Positions 27,639 to 37,542 of a stretch of 38,703 nt of DNA are shown here, in pieces (the first letter of the stretch is position 1; each line of letters starts with the position of its first letter). Below the pieces are notes generated by a model. The model saw only the letters and a program-made list of their open reading frames with translations. It ran no database searches and was not told the origin of the DNA. The DNA is from Actinomadura harenae (GTDB lineage: Bacteria > Actinomycetota > Actinomycetes > Streptosporangiales > Streptosporangiaceae): positions 1-38,703 of the forward strand of contig NZ_RFFG01000078.1 of NCBI RefSeq assembly GCF_003696215.1. The letters run 5' to 3'. The position numbers and the translations under genes are program-made.

Positions 27639-29714
27639 TTGAAGCGGGGGATCCGTGCGGTCGAGGCGATTCTCGCCCTGGGCGCGCTCGGTGTGATGTC
27701 GTCGGTGGTGGCGGCGTTCCCCGAGGACCACGCCCGGAACACGGGCGCACACGGCAAGACCGCGGACCGGGCCGGACGGGCGTTCGCCGACGGCGTCCGC
27801 CCGTCGGGCGACAGGGGGCCGGCGTCGGCCGCTCCCGCGGGCGCCGCGAACGGGCACTGGACCGGTCCCGGCGGACGGTACATGCAGGTCGTCGCGCACG
27901 AGGACGACGACTCGCTGTTCTACTACCCGGACATGATCCGGTCCGTGGCCACGGACTCGACGACCGTGTACCTGACCAGCGGCGAGGCCACCGGACGCCA
28001 GTTCCACAACCGCTGCGTGTACGGGCAGCACCGGGAGGACGGCGCGCGCGCCGCGTGGGCGCGCAACGCGGGGCTGCCCGACCACTGGACGCGGACGCCG
28101 CTGCGCCTGCCCGGCGGCCAGACCGTCGAGGTGGACACGCTGACCAGCGCGGCCAACATCCGGCTCGTCTTCTTCAAGCTGCACGAGGCCGGGGACAAGC
28201 CGGCGATGCGGCACACCTCGTCCCTGGAGAAGCTGTCCCACGGGACCGGCGGGGCGACGACGCTGGGCTCCGAGCACACCGACGGGGCGGGCTGCGACCC
28301 GCGCTACGCGCACCAGCGATACACCAAGCGGCAGCTCGAGGACGCGCTGACCTGGCTCATGCAGCGTTTCGGCCCGACCGTCGTGCTGGCGCAGGACCCG
28401 AAGTCGCCGCCGACCCAGAGCCGGTTCACGCACATCGTGACGACGATGGGCGACCACACCGACCACCGGGGCGCGGGCCGCCTGGTCGCCGACGCCGCCG
28501 CGCGGTACTCCGGTCCGCAGCGGGACGGGAGCGTCCTCGTCCGGTACTACCGCGACTACAACATCCGGAGCTCGCCGCCGAACCTGGGGTCGACGATCGC
28601 CCCGGCGAAACGGCAGCTCTTCCTCACCTACCTCGGCCCCCGCGGCGCGAACGACCCGGGCCCGAACCCGAACAACGCGACCTTCTACGTGCTGTTCTAC
28701 TCGCGCCAGTACACCCGCTGGACGAACGGGACGACCTGGGCCGTCCAGGACGGCGCGAAGCGCCTGAACGCGTTCGCCGTCCTGGACGGCAGGGTCGCGC
28801 AGTGGCAGCAGGCCCGTCCCGGCGGGCCGTGGACCGGCCCGACGTTCGGCCCCGGCGGCGGTCTCGCGCCGTACGTGACGGCCGTCCGCGACCGGCAGGG
28901 GGTGCTGCACCTGTTCGCGCTGCGGATGTCCGACGACGCGATCGTGACGGCGTCGCAGACGGCGTCCGGCGGCTGGACGAACTGGTGGTCGCTCGGCAAC
29001 CCGGACCCTGACGCGGGACTGACCGTCGGGGCTCCGTCCGTCGCGATCACGCCGTCCGGCGACATGACCGTCGCGGTGCGGAACCTGGACGGCGGCGTGA
29101 GCGTGAAGACGCGGCGCGGCTCCGCCTGGGCGAAGCACTGGACCGGCCTCTCCGCCAAGGGCGTGCGGGACGGCGTCGCCGCCGTCGCCGACGCGTCCGG
29201 GCGCGTGGAGGTGTTCGCGCCGACCGACACGGGTGTGGCGCGGTGGCGGCAGCAGAAGCCGGGCGAGCCGTTCGTCCGGGTGCTCGGCGGCTCCGGCGGC
29301 CCGCCCGCCGGCCCCGTGACCGCGGCCGTGGACGCGACCGGCGCGGCCCGGATCTACTACCCCGCGTCCGGGACGGCGTCGACGGTGACGCAGTCCGACA
29401 ACGGGCTGCGCCCGGACCCGCTGTACGGGCCGATGACGTTCGAGGGCACCGCGGTCGCGGGCACGGGGCAGCGGACCGTCCTCGCCGCCCGCACGACCGG
29501 TGGCGCGCTCGCCCTTGGCGTCCAGGACGCGCCGTACGGCCCGTACAGGTGGTCGACGCACCGGGCGGACGTCATCGGGTCACCCGCCCTCGCCTACGAC
29601 GCGGACGGCCGTCTGGTCGTCCTGGCGTTCGGGAGCGACGCGCGGCTCTACACGATGCGCGCGACGAGCGCGGGCACCGCGACGTCCTTCACCGACTGGA
29701 CCCGCACCGGCTGA
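27639..29714 (+). CDS. PIG-L-like deacetylase fused to a beta-propeller-like region, exported
   Basis: 691 residues from TTG 27639 (GGGAGG at 27629-27634). The N-terminal helix RGIRAVEAILALGALGVMSSVVAAF is a signal or anchor. Residues ~75-330 resemble PIG-L/LmbE N-deacetylases: the zinc motif reads AHEDDD (H87) rather than the usual AHPDDE, and a late GDHTDH (H276) fits the second ligand site. Residues ~350-690 hold repeated Trp/Gly-rich blades (VLDGRVAQWQQARPGGPWTGP, ITPSGDMTVAVRNLDGGVSVKTR), as in sugar-binding propellers. A surface glycan or glycoconjugate deacetylase is the likely role. GTG 27531 would extend the N-terminus by 36 unlikely residues. Confidence 0.8.
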   Translation: MKRGIRAVEAILALGALGVMSSVVAAFPEDHARNTGAHGKTADRAGRAFADGVRPSGDRGPASAAPAGAANGHWTGPGGRYMQVVAHEDDDSLFYYPDMIRSVATDSTTVYLTSGEATGRQFHNRCVYGQHREDGARAAWARNAGLPDHWTRTPLRLPGGQTVEVDTLTSAANIRLVFFKLHEAGDKPAMRHTSSLEKLSHGTGGATTLGSEHTDGAGCDPRYAHQRYTKRQLEDALTWLMQRFGPTVVLAQDPKSPPTQSRFTHIVTTMGDHTDHRGAGRLVADAAARYSGPQRDGSVLVRYYRDYNIRSSPPNLGSTIAPAKRQLFLTYLGPRGANDPGPNPNNATFYVLFYSRQYTRWTNGTTWAVQDGAKRLNAFAVLDGRVAQWQQARPGGPWTGPTFGPGGGLAPYVTAVRDRQGVLHLFALRMSDDAIVTASQTASGGWTNWWSLGNPDPDAGLTVGAPSVAITPSGDMTVAVRNLDGGVSVKTRRGSAWAKHWTGLSAKGVRDGVAAVADASGRVEVFAPTDTGVARWRQQKPGEPFVRVLGGSGGPPAGPVTAAVDATGAARIYYPASGTASTVTQSDNGLRPDPLYGPMTFEGTAVAGTGQRTVLAARTTGGALALGVQDAPYGPYRWSTHRADVIGSPALAYDADGRLVVLAFGSDARLYTMRATSAGTATSFTDWTRTG

Positions 29715-29736
29715 CCCCGCGCCGAAGGCCCCAACG

Positions 29737-29774
29737 GAGAACGGCCCCCGCCTCGAAAGGCGGGGGCCGTTCTC
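29737..29774. terminator. Bidirectional terminator between the PIG-L gene and typA
   Basis: A perfect 17-bp stem (29737-29753 with 29758-29774) with a CGAA tetraloop. It lies between convergent genes and can serve both. Confidence 0.88.
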
Positions 29775-29831
29775 GTTCGACCGGTTCGGCCGAAGGCCGG
29801 ACTCGGCCGGTTCAGCCGGGGCCGGACTCGG

Positions 29832-31688
<1,857 letters not shown>

Positions 31689-31919
31689 GCGGTCTCGCCT
31701 TGGTGTGAGTTCGGGGATCGGCCGCAGACGTGCGACCCTGACAGTTTACTCGGCGTCCCGGGGAGCCCGACCGTCCGCGAGGCGGCCGGGGGGTGAAGAG
31801 CGGGCGTCGGGGCGGGGCGATCGGCCGGTGACCAGGGCCTCTCCCGTCACTTGGGCCCCGTGGATCTCGTCCGTCACACCGGTACCGGATGCGCACAGAT
31901 GCATACTTTGCGTGACTGT

Positions 31920-31949
31920 TTGGCCATTTTTGAACTTCCTTTGTAGTCT
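31920..31949 (+). promoter_or_regulatory. Putative promoter of the riboswitch-NlpC/P60 unit
   Basis: TTGGCC (31920-31925), 18-bp spacer, TAGTCT (31944-31949), in an unusually T-rich stretch. Transcription would start near 31956 and give a leader of about 215 nt, long enough to contain the riboswitch. Confidence 0.45.
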
Positions 31950-31997
31950 GCCCCGCAGATCCGACCGTTTCGAAGCCCCGCCCACGGGGCGGCGGGC

Positions 31998-32157
31998 GGA
32001 CCGCCGAATCCCGCGAGGGAACCGGGGACCCACACCCCCGGGGTGAATCGGCGCACGTCACGGGGCGTCCTCTGACCGGGACGGCGTCGTGCCGTGCGGC
32101 GTAGGGCGACTCCTGGCCCGAACCCGTCAGCTAACCCGGTAGGCGGCTCACGAAGAG
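31998..32157 (+). ncRNA. c-di-AMP riboswitch (ydaO-yuaA class)
   Basis: The leader carries the conserved blocks of this class in order: GCCGAATC (32003), CCGGGGACCCA (about 32022), GGGGTGAATCGGC (about 32040), GGGCGAC (32104) and CCCGAACCCGTCAGCTAACC with GGTAGGCGG after it (about 32117-32145). They match the Bacillus ydaO leader at the corresponding positions. The class senses cyclic di-AMP and turns genes off when bound. In actinobacteria it commonly precedes cell-wall hydrolase genes, as here. The ribosome site (GAGGAG) follows at once, so translation control is also possible. Confidence 0.93.
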
Positions 32158-32170
32158 GAGAACACCGGCC

Positions 32171-33187
32171 TTGGCCAAGGACCCCCAGCGCCGCCGCGTG
32201 ACACTCGCGGCCGCCACCGTCCTCGCGCTCGGACTCGGACTGGCCGCACCCGGCCTCGCCCAGGCCGCGCCGACGGCCCCCCAGGCACCTCAGACCCCTC
32301 CGTCCCCGTCCGGCAAGCCCTCCGAGTCCGACCTGAAGAAGCAGCTCAAGCAGCTTCAGGACGAGGCGGAGAAGCTCACCGAGCAGTACAACAAGTCGCG
32401 CGTGGACCTCGGCAAGGCGCAGAAGGCCGAGCGGGACGCCACCCACCGCGCGAACGCCCTCGAGGCCCAGGCCGCTCCGGCCCGCGCCGCGCTCGGCCAG
32501 GTCGCCGCGAACCAGTACATGAGCGGCGGCGGCCCCGACATGATCTTCGCGGGCGGCGGCACCGACGGTGGCGGCCTGTCCGACACCGCCTACCTCGCGC
32601 AGAACCGCGCGGGCGCCGTCCAGCGCCTCCAGACGCTGATCGACCAGGCCAACAAGGCCAAGTCGGACGCGCAGGCGCAGACCGCGAAGGTCAAGCAGGC
32701 GGCCGACCAGGCCGACGCCGCCCGCACGACCACCAAGGGCAAGATCGACCAGGTGCAGAAGCTCCTGGACAAGCTGGGCGTCACCCGGACCAAGGACCCG
32801 ACGTCCGGGTACACCGTGACCGTCCGGGGCAGCGCCCTGCCGCAGAAGATGCTGCGCAAGGCCCTGACCAAGCTGGGCTCGCCGTACGTGTGGGCGGCCG
32901 CCGGGCCGACCACCTTCGACTGCTCCGGCCTGGTCATCTGGGCGTACGCGCAGGTCGGCAAGCCGGGCCTGCCGCACTACACCGGCGACCTGTTCCAGCT
33001 GGGCACCAAGATCGACCGGGGCTCGCTGCGCCAGGGCGACCTGGTCTACTTCGGCGGCGACCTGCACCACATGGGCATCTACGCGGGAGCCGGCCTGTAC
33101 CTCCAGGCCCCGCAGACCGGCGATGTGGTGAAGGTCTCACGCCTGTCCGACCGCTCGGACTACGCGGGCGCGAACCGCATCGAGTAG
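32171..33187 (+). CDS. Secreted NlpC/P60 peptidoglycan endopeptidase (RipA/Cwl-like)
   Basis: 338 residues from TTG 32171, with AGAGGAGAA at about 32153. A signal peptide ends at about AQAAP. Residues ~45-210 form a long coiled coil (ESDLKKQLKQLQDEAEKLTEQYNKSRVDLGKAQ), typical of RipA-type hydrolases. The C-terminal NlpC/P60 domain has catalytic Cys251 (TTFDCSG) and His300 (HHMGIYAG). It would cleave peptide stems in peptidoglycan. The c-di-AMP riboswitch in its leader ties its production to turgor and wall state. Strong terminator downstream. Confidence 0.94.
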   Translation: MAKDPQRRRVTLAAATVLALGLGLAAPGLAQAAPTAPQAPQTPPSPSGKPSESDLKKQLKQLQDEAEKLTEQYNKSRVDLGKAQKAERDATHRANALEAQAAPARAALGQVAANQYMSGGGPDMIFAGGGTDGGGLSDTAYLAQNRAGAVQRLQTLIDQANKAKSDAQAQTAKVKQAADQADAARTTTKGKIDQVQKLLDKLGVTRTKDPTSGYTVTVRGSALPQKMLRKALTKLGSPYVWAAAGPTTFDCSGLVIWAYAQVGKPGLPHYTGDLFQLGTKIDRGSLRQGDLVYFGGDLHHMGIYAGAGLYLQAPQTGDVVKVSRLSDRSDYAGANRIE

Positions 33188-33201
33188 TCCTCCCCGCTTC
33201 C

Positions 33202-33249
33202 CGCCGCGACCGGCGCCCGCGACCCGCGGCCGCCGGTCGCGGCGTTTTT
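33202..33249 (+). terminator. Rho-independent terminator after the NlpC/P60 gene
   Basis: A 14-bp stem (33202-33215 with 33231-33244), a 15-nt loop and five T (33245-33249), directly before the convergent Nudix gene. Confidence 0.9.
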
Positions 33250-33254
33250 GCAGG

Positions 33255-33647
33255 TCAGGAGGCGAGATGGGGAAGGATCGCCTCGACGACCGGGAGGTCG
33301 CCGGGCAGCCACTCCACGTCGTAGAGCTCGTCCGCCGCGAGCCAGCGCAGAGCCAGGTGCTCCAGCGCCTGCGGCTCGCCCTCCACGACGGTCGCCGTCC
33401 ACACCCGCAGGACGGCGCCGCCGAGCACCAGCGGCCAGTCGCCGCCGACCCGGTCGCCCAGGACGACCCGGACGCCGAGCTCCTCCTCGCACTCGCGGAC
33501 GAGCGCCTGCTCGTCGGTCTCCCCCGGGTCCACCTTGCCGCCCGGGAACTCCCAGCCACCGGCGAGCTCGGCCGGTTCGGCCCGCTGCGCGGCCAGCAGC
33601 CGCCCGCCTGAGATGATCGCCGCTCCCACCACCACGCTCACGCTCAT
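33255..33647 (-). CDS. Nudix hydrolase (MutT/8-oxo-dGTPase-like)
   Basis: 130 residues, the size of MutT. The Nudix box GGKVDPGETDEQALVRECEEELGV fits GX5EX7REUXEEXGU completely. The N-terminal strand VSVVVGAAIISGGRLLAAQRA and WEFPGGK are typical of MutT/Nudix enzymes that clean the nucleotide pool. Exact substrate not determinable. Start ATG 33647; downstream of the Mut7-C gene on the same strand with a repeat-bearing 104-bp gap. Confidence 0.93.
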   Translation of the reverse strand: MSVSVVVGAAIISGGRLLAAQRAEPAELAGGWEFPGGKVDPGETDEQALVRECEEELGVRVVLGDRVGGDWPLVLGGAVLRVWTATVVEGEPQALEHLALRWLAADELYDVEWLPGDLPVVEAILPHLAS

Positions 33648-33704
33648 GGACCGCCATCATGCCCTCTTTGTGACCGTCCCGTGAGGCCGGGGCGAAGGCT
33701 GGCC

Positions 33705-33737
33705 GGTGGCTCGTCGGTGGCTCGTTGGTGGCTCGTT
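33705..33737. repeat. Three tandem copies of an 11-bp repeat
   Basis: GGTGGCTCGTC, GGTGGCTCGTT and GGTGGCTCGTT follow without gaps, then a partial GGCGGC. They lie in the gap between the Mut7-C stop and the Nudix start. Slippage products are likely; a regulatory role is not shown. Confidence 0.8.
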
Positions 33738-33751
33738 GGCGGCACGGCGGA

Positions 33752-34513
33752 TCAGCGGGACGAGGGGGCCCCGGCCCGCGCCCGCGCGACGGTCGCCCGT
33801 GCGGTCTCCACGATCTCCTGGAGGTGGTCGCCGTGGGCGCCGCGCCAGTAGACGCGTCCGCAGTCGCCGCAGCGGCCGTACGCGTCGTAGCTGCGGCGCG
33901 TGCCCTCGGCGAGCTCCCGCTCGATCTCCGCCTTGTCCACGGGGACGAGCGTGCCGTTGCAGGCCGTGCAGCGCGTCCAGGGGGCGAGCTCGGGCGCGAA
34001 CCGCTCCAGCAGGTCGTGGAGCTGGTCGTCCGGGCGCGGGCTCCGCACGTACGCGCCGAACCACAGCGCGCGGCGCATCAGCAGCCCCCGGTCCTGCGTG
34101 AGCAGGACGCGCCTCTCCTCGTTCGCCTGGACGACCAGCTCCGGGTCGTCCATGTCGTTGTGGTAGGCGGTGTCGAGGCCGATCAGGCGCATGCGGCGGG
34201 CGAGGGTGCCGAGGTGCACGTCCAGCAGGAAGCGCGGCGCGGCCTGCCCCGGATCCAGCGGTACCTCCTGCGGGCGCGCGACCGGGCCGACCCGCACGAC
34301 CGCGCCGGAGGCCGGGCGGTGCGAAGTGTCGACGGGCGTCCCGTCCGCGGTCAGGGTCCCGACCTCGGGCAGCGGGACGCCGAGGGACTCGATGACGTGT
34401 CCCAGGCTCGACGTCCCGTCCCAGGCGACCCGCTGACTCTCGCGGCGGCGCGCCGCGGGCAGGAAGAAGAGCATTTCGGGCGCGATTTCCAGTGTCATGT
34501 CCGGCTCGTCCAC
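33752..34513 (-). CDS. Mut7-C RNase domain protein with ubiquitin-like N-terminus
   Basis: 253 residues. The N-terminal ~85 residues resemble the MoaD/ThiS-like (beta-grasp) Mut7-C ubiquitin domain. The C-terminal PIN-like Mut7-C RNase domain begins at FLLDVHLGTLARRMRLIGLDTAYHND with acidic residues (D, DD) and continues LLTQDRGLLMRRA. A zinc-ribbon-like end has CTACNGTLVPVDK and CGDCGRVYW. Biochemical function of the family is not established; RNA cleavage is inferred from the fold. GTG 34513 is used here; ATG 34498 (MTLEIAPEM) is a good alternative. Confidence 0.9.
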   Translation of the reverse strand: MDEPDMTLEIAPEMLFFLPAARRRESQRVAWDGTSSLGHVIESLGVPLPEVGTLTADGTPVDTSHRPASGAVVRVGPVARPQEVPLDPGQAAPRFLLDVHLGTLARRMRLIGLDTAYHNDMDDPELVVQANEERRVLLTQDRGLLMRRALWFGAYVRSPRPDDQLHDLLERFAPELAPWTRCTACNGTLVPVDKAEIERELAEGTRRSYDAYGRCGDCGRVYWRGAHGDHLQEIVETARATVARARAGAPSSR

Positions 34514-34577
34514 GTGATCAGCATGTCACGGCACCCCCGCGCGCCACCGCTCTATTTCCGCGCGCCGCCGACCCCGC

Positions 34578-35852
34578 TCAGCGGGCGGCGGACACGGCGG
34601 CGGTCAGATGGGCGGCGGAGGCGGTGAGGCGTTCCAGGGCCGTCGCGACGTCCCCGACCAGGCGTCCGTCGCGCTTGACGACGCGTCCGGCGACCAGGAC
34701 GGTGTCCACCGCGCGCGTGTCGGCGTAGAGGACGACGGCCGCGACCGGGTCGTGGACGGGCGCCATCCCCGGAAGGTCGGTGCGCAGCAGGACGAGGTCC
34801 GCCTGCCGTCCGGGCGCGATCTCCCCGGTGACGCCGCCCAGGCCCGCGACCTGCGCGCCTTCCACCGTCGCCATGCGCAACGCGTCCGCTGTCGTGAAGC
34901 CGAGCCCCGCACCGTCCGGACGGCCCCGCTCGGTGGAGTAGGCGGCGCGCATGAGGCTGAACATGTCGCCGCCGGCGCTCGCGACCGCGTCGGCGCTCAG
35001 ACTCGCCGGGATGCCCGCGGCTCGTGCGCGCCCGGTTACGGGCAGGCTGAAGTCCATCGCGGTCTCGATCGCGGGCGACACCGACACCGTCCCGCCGTGG
35101 TCGGCGATCCGCTTGAGCTGCTCGTCGGTGTAGTCGTTGGCGTGGACGTGCATCGTGCCGGGCGTCCACAGGTCGTTGTCGTCGAGGAACGCCAGCCCGG
35201 CCCGCGCGCTCTCCTGCCCGTGGCCGCCCATGTGCGCGGTGATCATGACGTCCAGGTCGCGCGCGGACAGCCACTCGCGGCGGGCGGTGTCCGCGTCGCC
35301 GAGGTCGGGGCCGAGCGCGGCCACGGCCATCCGGACCAGGCCGTCCCCGCACAGCTCCCGGACGCGGCGCTGCTCGGCGGCCCGGGCCGCCGCGTCGCCC
35401 GCGTGGAAGTGGCCGTAGACCGCGCGGATCCCGGCGTCGTGGAGGGCCTGGACGTTCGCGTCGGCGTGCTCGGGGGTGTCCGCGCCGTGCGCCCAGTCCA
35501 CGACGGTCGTGACACCGGAGTCGAGCGCCTCGAGGGCCGAGCCGAGCACGCCGGCGTGGAGGTCCTCGGGCCGGAAGGCGGGGGCGAGGCGTCCGAGGAC
35601 GTGCTCGAAGTAGGCCCCCAGCGTGGTGTCCGCCTGGACGCCGCGGACCGCGCCCTGCCACATGTGCCGGTGCGTGTCCACGAAGCCCGGCAGGACGATC
35701 CGCCCGGACGCGTCGACCACCTCCGCGCCGTCCGGGACGGGCAGGCCGGGGCCGACGGCGGCGATGACGCCGTCCCGGACGAGGACGTCGGCCACACCGA
35801 GGACGCGCGGGCTCAGCACGAGCCCGCCCTGGATCAGAAGGGGGGATGTCAT
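34578..35852 (-). CDS. Amidohydrolase (cytosine-deaminase/TRZ-ATZ-like)
   Basis: 424 residues. The metal-binding HxH is in DTHRHMWQ; further ligands lie in TAHMGGH and HVHANDY, and the late Asp is in SLSADAVASAGGD. The family hydrolyses or deaminates N-heterocyclic or amide substrates; the substrate here is unknown. The ATG at 35852 starts seven bases after the -10 of a promoter at 35860-35888 and has no Shine-Dalgarno, so it is probably leaderless. It is divergent from, and very likely controlled by, the MarR gene. Confidence 0.9.
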   Translation of the reverse strand: MTSPLLIQGGLVLSPRVLGVADVLVRDGVIAAVGPGLPVPDGAEVVDASGRIVLPGFVDTHRHMWQGAVRGVQADTTLGAYFEHVLGRLAPAFRPEDLHAGVLGSALEALDSGVTTVVDWAHGADTPEHADANVQALHDAGIRAVYGHFHAGDAAARAAEQRRVRELCGDGLVRMAVAALGPDLGDADTARREWLSARDLDVMITAHMGGHGQESARAGLAFLDDNDLWTPGTMHVHANDYTDEQLKRIADHGGTVSVSPAIETAMDFSLPVTGRARAAGIPASLSADAVASAGGDMFSLMRAAYSTERGRPDGAGLGFTTADALRMATVEGAQVAGLGGVTGEIAPGRQADLVLLRTDLPGMAPVHDPVAAVVLYADTRAVDTVLVAGRVVKRDGRLVGDVATALERLTASAAHLTAAVSAAR

Positions 35853-35857
35853 GCGCG

Positions 35858-35877
35858 AAAGCTTAGACAGAAGCTTT
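35858..35877. promoter_or_regulatory. MarR-type operator between amidohydrolase and MarR genes
   Basis: AAAGCTTagacagAAGCTTT, a perfect 7-bp inverted repeat with a 6-nt spacer. It covers the -10 and most of the spacer of the amidohydrolase promoter and lies 24 bp before the MarR -10. Binding there would block the divergent gene and probably the regulator itself. Confidence 0.75.
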
Positions 35878-35888
35878 TCTAAAAGCAA
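35860..35888 (-). promoter_or_regulatory. Promoter of the amidohydrolase gene
   Basis: On the minus strand TTGCTT (complement of 35883-35888), a 17-bp spacer and TAAGCT (complement of 35860-35865), seven bases before the ATG. Elements and spacing fit a vegetative sigma promoter. Confidence 0.7.
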
Positions 35889-35913
35889 TATGGCGGCGAG
35901 TATCCTCGGCTGC

Positions 35914-36438
35914 GTGCAGCACGACCGGGACCGCGACCGCCGCCGCGACGAGATCGACCCCCTCGTGGACGCCTGGCGCGCCGAGGGCCTCGACGACACG
36001 CTCATCGCCATGCTCGAGGTGGGCAAGCGCACCGCGCGCCTCCAGGGCCTCCTCCAGCAGGCCCTCCGCGCCGAACTCACCGACCTCGGCCTCACCTACG
36101 CCGAGTTCGAGGTCCTGACCGTCCTGCGGCGCTCGGGCAGCCCGTACCGGCTGCGCCCGACCGACCTCACCCGCTCCGCGCTCCTCACGTCCGGCGGCAC
36201 CAGCAACGTCCTGCAACGCCTGGAGAAGGCCGGACACGTCGAACGCGGCACGGACGAGGGCGACGGCCGGGGACGCTGGGTGCGGCTCACCGACGAGGGC
36301 CTGCGCGTCACCGAGGACGCCCTCGCCGCCAGCGGCACCGCGCACGACGACGTCCTCGGGGCCGTCCCGGCGGAGAAGCTGCGCGCCGCCGCCGACGCCC
36401 TCCGCGACGTCCTCGGCCCCATCACCCCCCGCCGCTGA
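35914..36438 (+). CDS. MarR-family transcriptional regulator
   Basis: 174 residues from GTG 35914; TATCCT (35901-35906) lies seven bases before it. ATG 35890 would add eight residues but lies upstream of the -10. The winged-helix region has LGLTYAEFEVLTVLRRSG, RLRPTDLTRSALLTSGGTSNVLQRLEKAGHVER and the basic-tipped wing DEGDGRGRWVRLTDEG. As in other MarR proteins, a dimer probably represses the divergent gene and is released by a small molecule. It reads toward a convergent hairpin. Confidence 0.9.
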   Translation: MQHDRDRDRRRDEIDPLVDAWRAEGLDDTLIAMLEVGKRTARLQGLLQQALRAELTDLGLTYAEFEVLTVLRRSGSPYRLRPTDLTRSALLTSGGTSNVLQRLEKAGHVERGTDEGDGRGRWVRLTDEGLRVTEDALAASGTAHDDVLGAVPAEKLRAAADALRDVLGPITPRR

Positions 36439-36453
36439 ACCACGGCGGCGGGG
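36427..36453. terminator. Convergent hairpin at the MarR stop codon
   Basis: CCCCGCCG (36427-36434) pairs with CGGCGGGG (36446-36453) across the MarR stop codon. It lies between the convergent MarR and transglycosylase genes. No T tract. Confidence 0.45.
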
Positions 36454-36471
36454 CGCGACGGGACGGGACGG

Positions 36472-37542
36472 TCAGCCGCCGTTCTGCCCGGCCGCCGTCA
36501 GATGCGCGAGCTGCGACTTCAGCTGCTTGGTCGCGAGCGGACGCGTGACCCCGATCCAGTCGCCGCGGTCGTACGGGGTGACGCCGATGTTCGGGACGCA
36601 CAGCGAGCAGCGCGCGACGACCATCCGGTTCTTCCCGATGACCATGCCCACGTGCCCCGGACTGTCCGACGACGTGCCCGGACCGGAGTTGAAGAACACC
36701 AGGTCCCCCGGCTGCTCCTGCCCCTTCGGGATCTTCTGCCCGAACGGCCACTGCTCGAACGTCGTGCGCGGGATGTCCAGCCCGACCGACTTGTAGGCCG
36801 CCTGGAGCAGGCTCGAACAGTCCCAGGCGTCCGGCCCGGCGGCGCCGAAGATGTACCGCTTGCCGCGCTGCGCCATGGCGAACGCGATGATCTGCTGGAT
36901 CATCCCGGACGCGTTGGCGGGCAGCTCGTCGTCCTGGCAGTCGACGCCGTTCGACTGGACGACCTTGTAGGCGCCCTTCGCGTACTTCCCCGCCCAGTCG
37001 AGGACGAGGCTCACGTAGTCCCAGGAGTGGTTGTACATGAAGATGGCGGTCTTCATCCGCTGCGGGGCGCCGTTGTGCTTGAGGTACGCGGCGGCGGTGT
37101 AGATCGCGTCCGCCGGGTCGTACAGGTTCTTCTTGCCGTCGTGGTCGCCGTCCACGGCGAACGAGTCGAACGTGGCCTTCAGGAACTGCATCGGGCCGCC
37201 CGCGCCCGCGTAGTTCGTCCCGCTCTTGACGCCCTGCTCCCCGGACGTCCCGTGCACGGTCTCGACCCGCCCGATCCCCGCGAGGACGTTCCACGGGATG
37301 CCGTACTGCTTGCCCGCCGCCTCGTACAGCGACAGGTAGTTCGCCGGGATCCCCCGGGCGTCGTCGGACGTCCCCGGCTGCGTGGACGCGCCGCTCGTGT
37401 CGACGCAGCCGGCGCTGCCCGCGCCGCCACCGCCGAACATGAACTGGCTCGCCCCGAACAGCACCGGGACCAGCATCAGCGAGACGAACAGCGCCGCCAC
37501 GGCGGCCAGCGCCGTGGCGGCCAGCACCCGAGCGCGGGTCAT
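36472..37542 (-). CDS. Bifunctional lytic transglycosylase/NlpC-P60 hydrolase of a conjugation-type system
   Basis: 356 residues. An N-terminal membrane helix (TALAAVAALFVSLMLVPVLFG) precedes a transglycosylase domain (~60-200: IPWNVLAGIGRVETVHG with the probable catalytic Glu, GPMQFLKATF, DPADAIYTAAAYL). A NlpC/P60 domain follows (~215-356) with catalytic Cys in WDCSSLLQAAY and His in PGHVGMVIG. The pairing is typical of wall-opening enzymes in Gram-positive conjugation and type IV-like secretion. ATG at 37542 overlaps the preceding gene's TGA, and GGAGGGGG lies about ten bases upstream. Confidence 0.9.
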   Translation of the reverse strand: MTRARVLAATALAAVAALFVSLMLVPVLFGASQFMFGGGGAGSAGCVDTSGASTQPGTSDDARGIPANYLSLYEAAGKQYGIPWNVLAGIGRVETVHGTSGEQGVKSGTNYAGAGGPMQFLKATFDSFAVDGDHDGKKNLYDPADAIYTAAAYLKHNGAPQRMKTAIFMYNHSWDYVSLVLDWAGKYAKGAYKVVQSNGVDCQDDELPANASGMIQQIIAFAMAQRGKRYIFGAAGPDAWDCSSLLQAAYKSVGLDIPRTTFEQWPFGQKIPKGQEQPGDLVFFNSGPGTSSDSPGHVGMVIGKNRMVVARCSLCVPNIGVTPYDRGDWIGVTRPLATKQLKSQLAHLTAAGQNGG

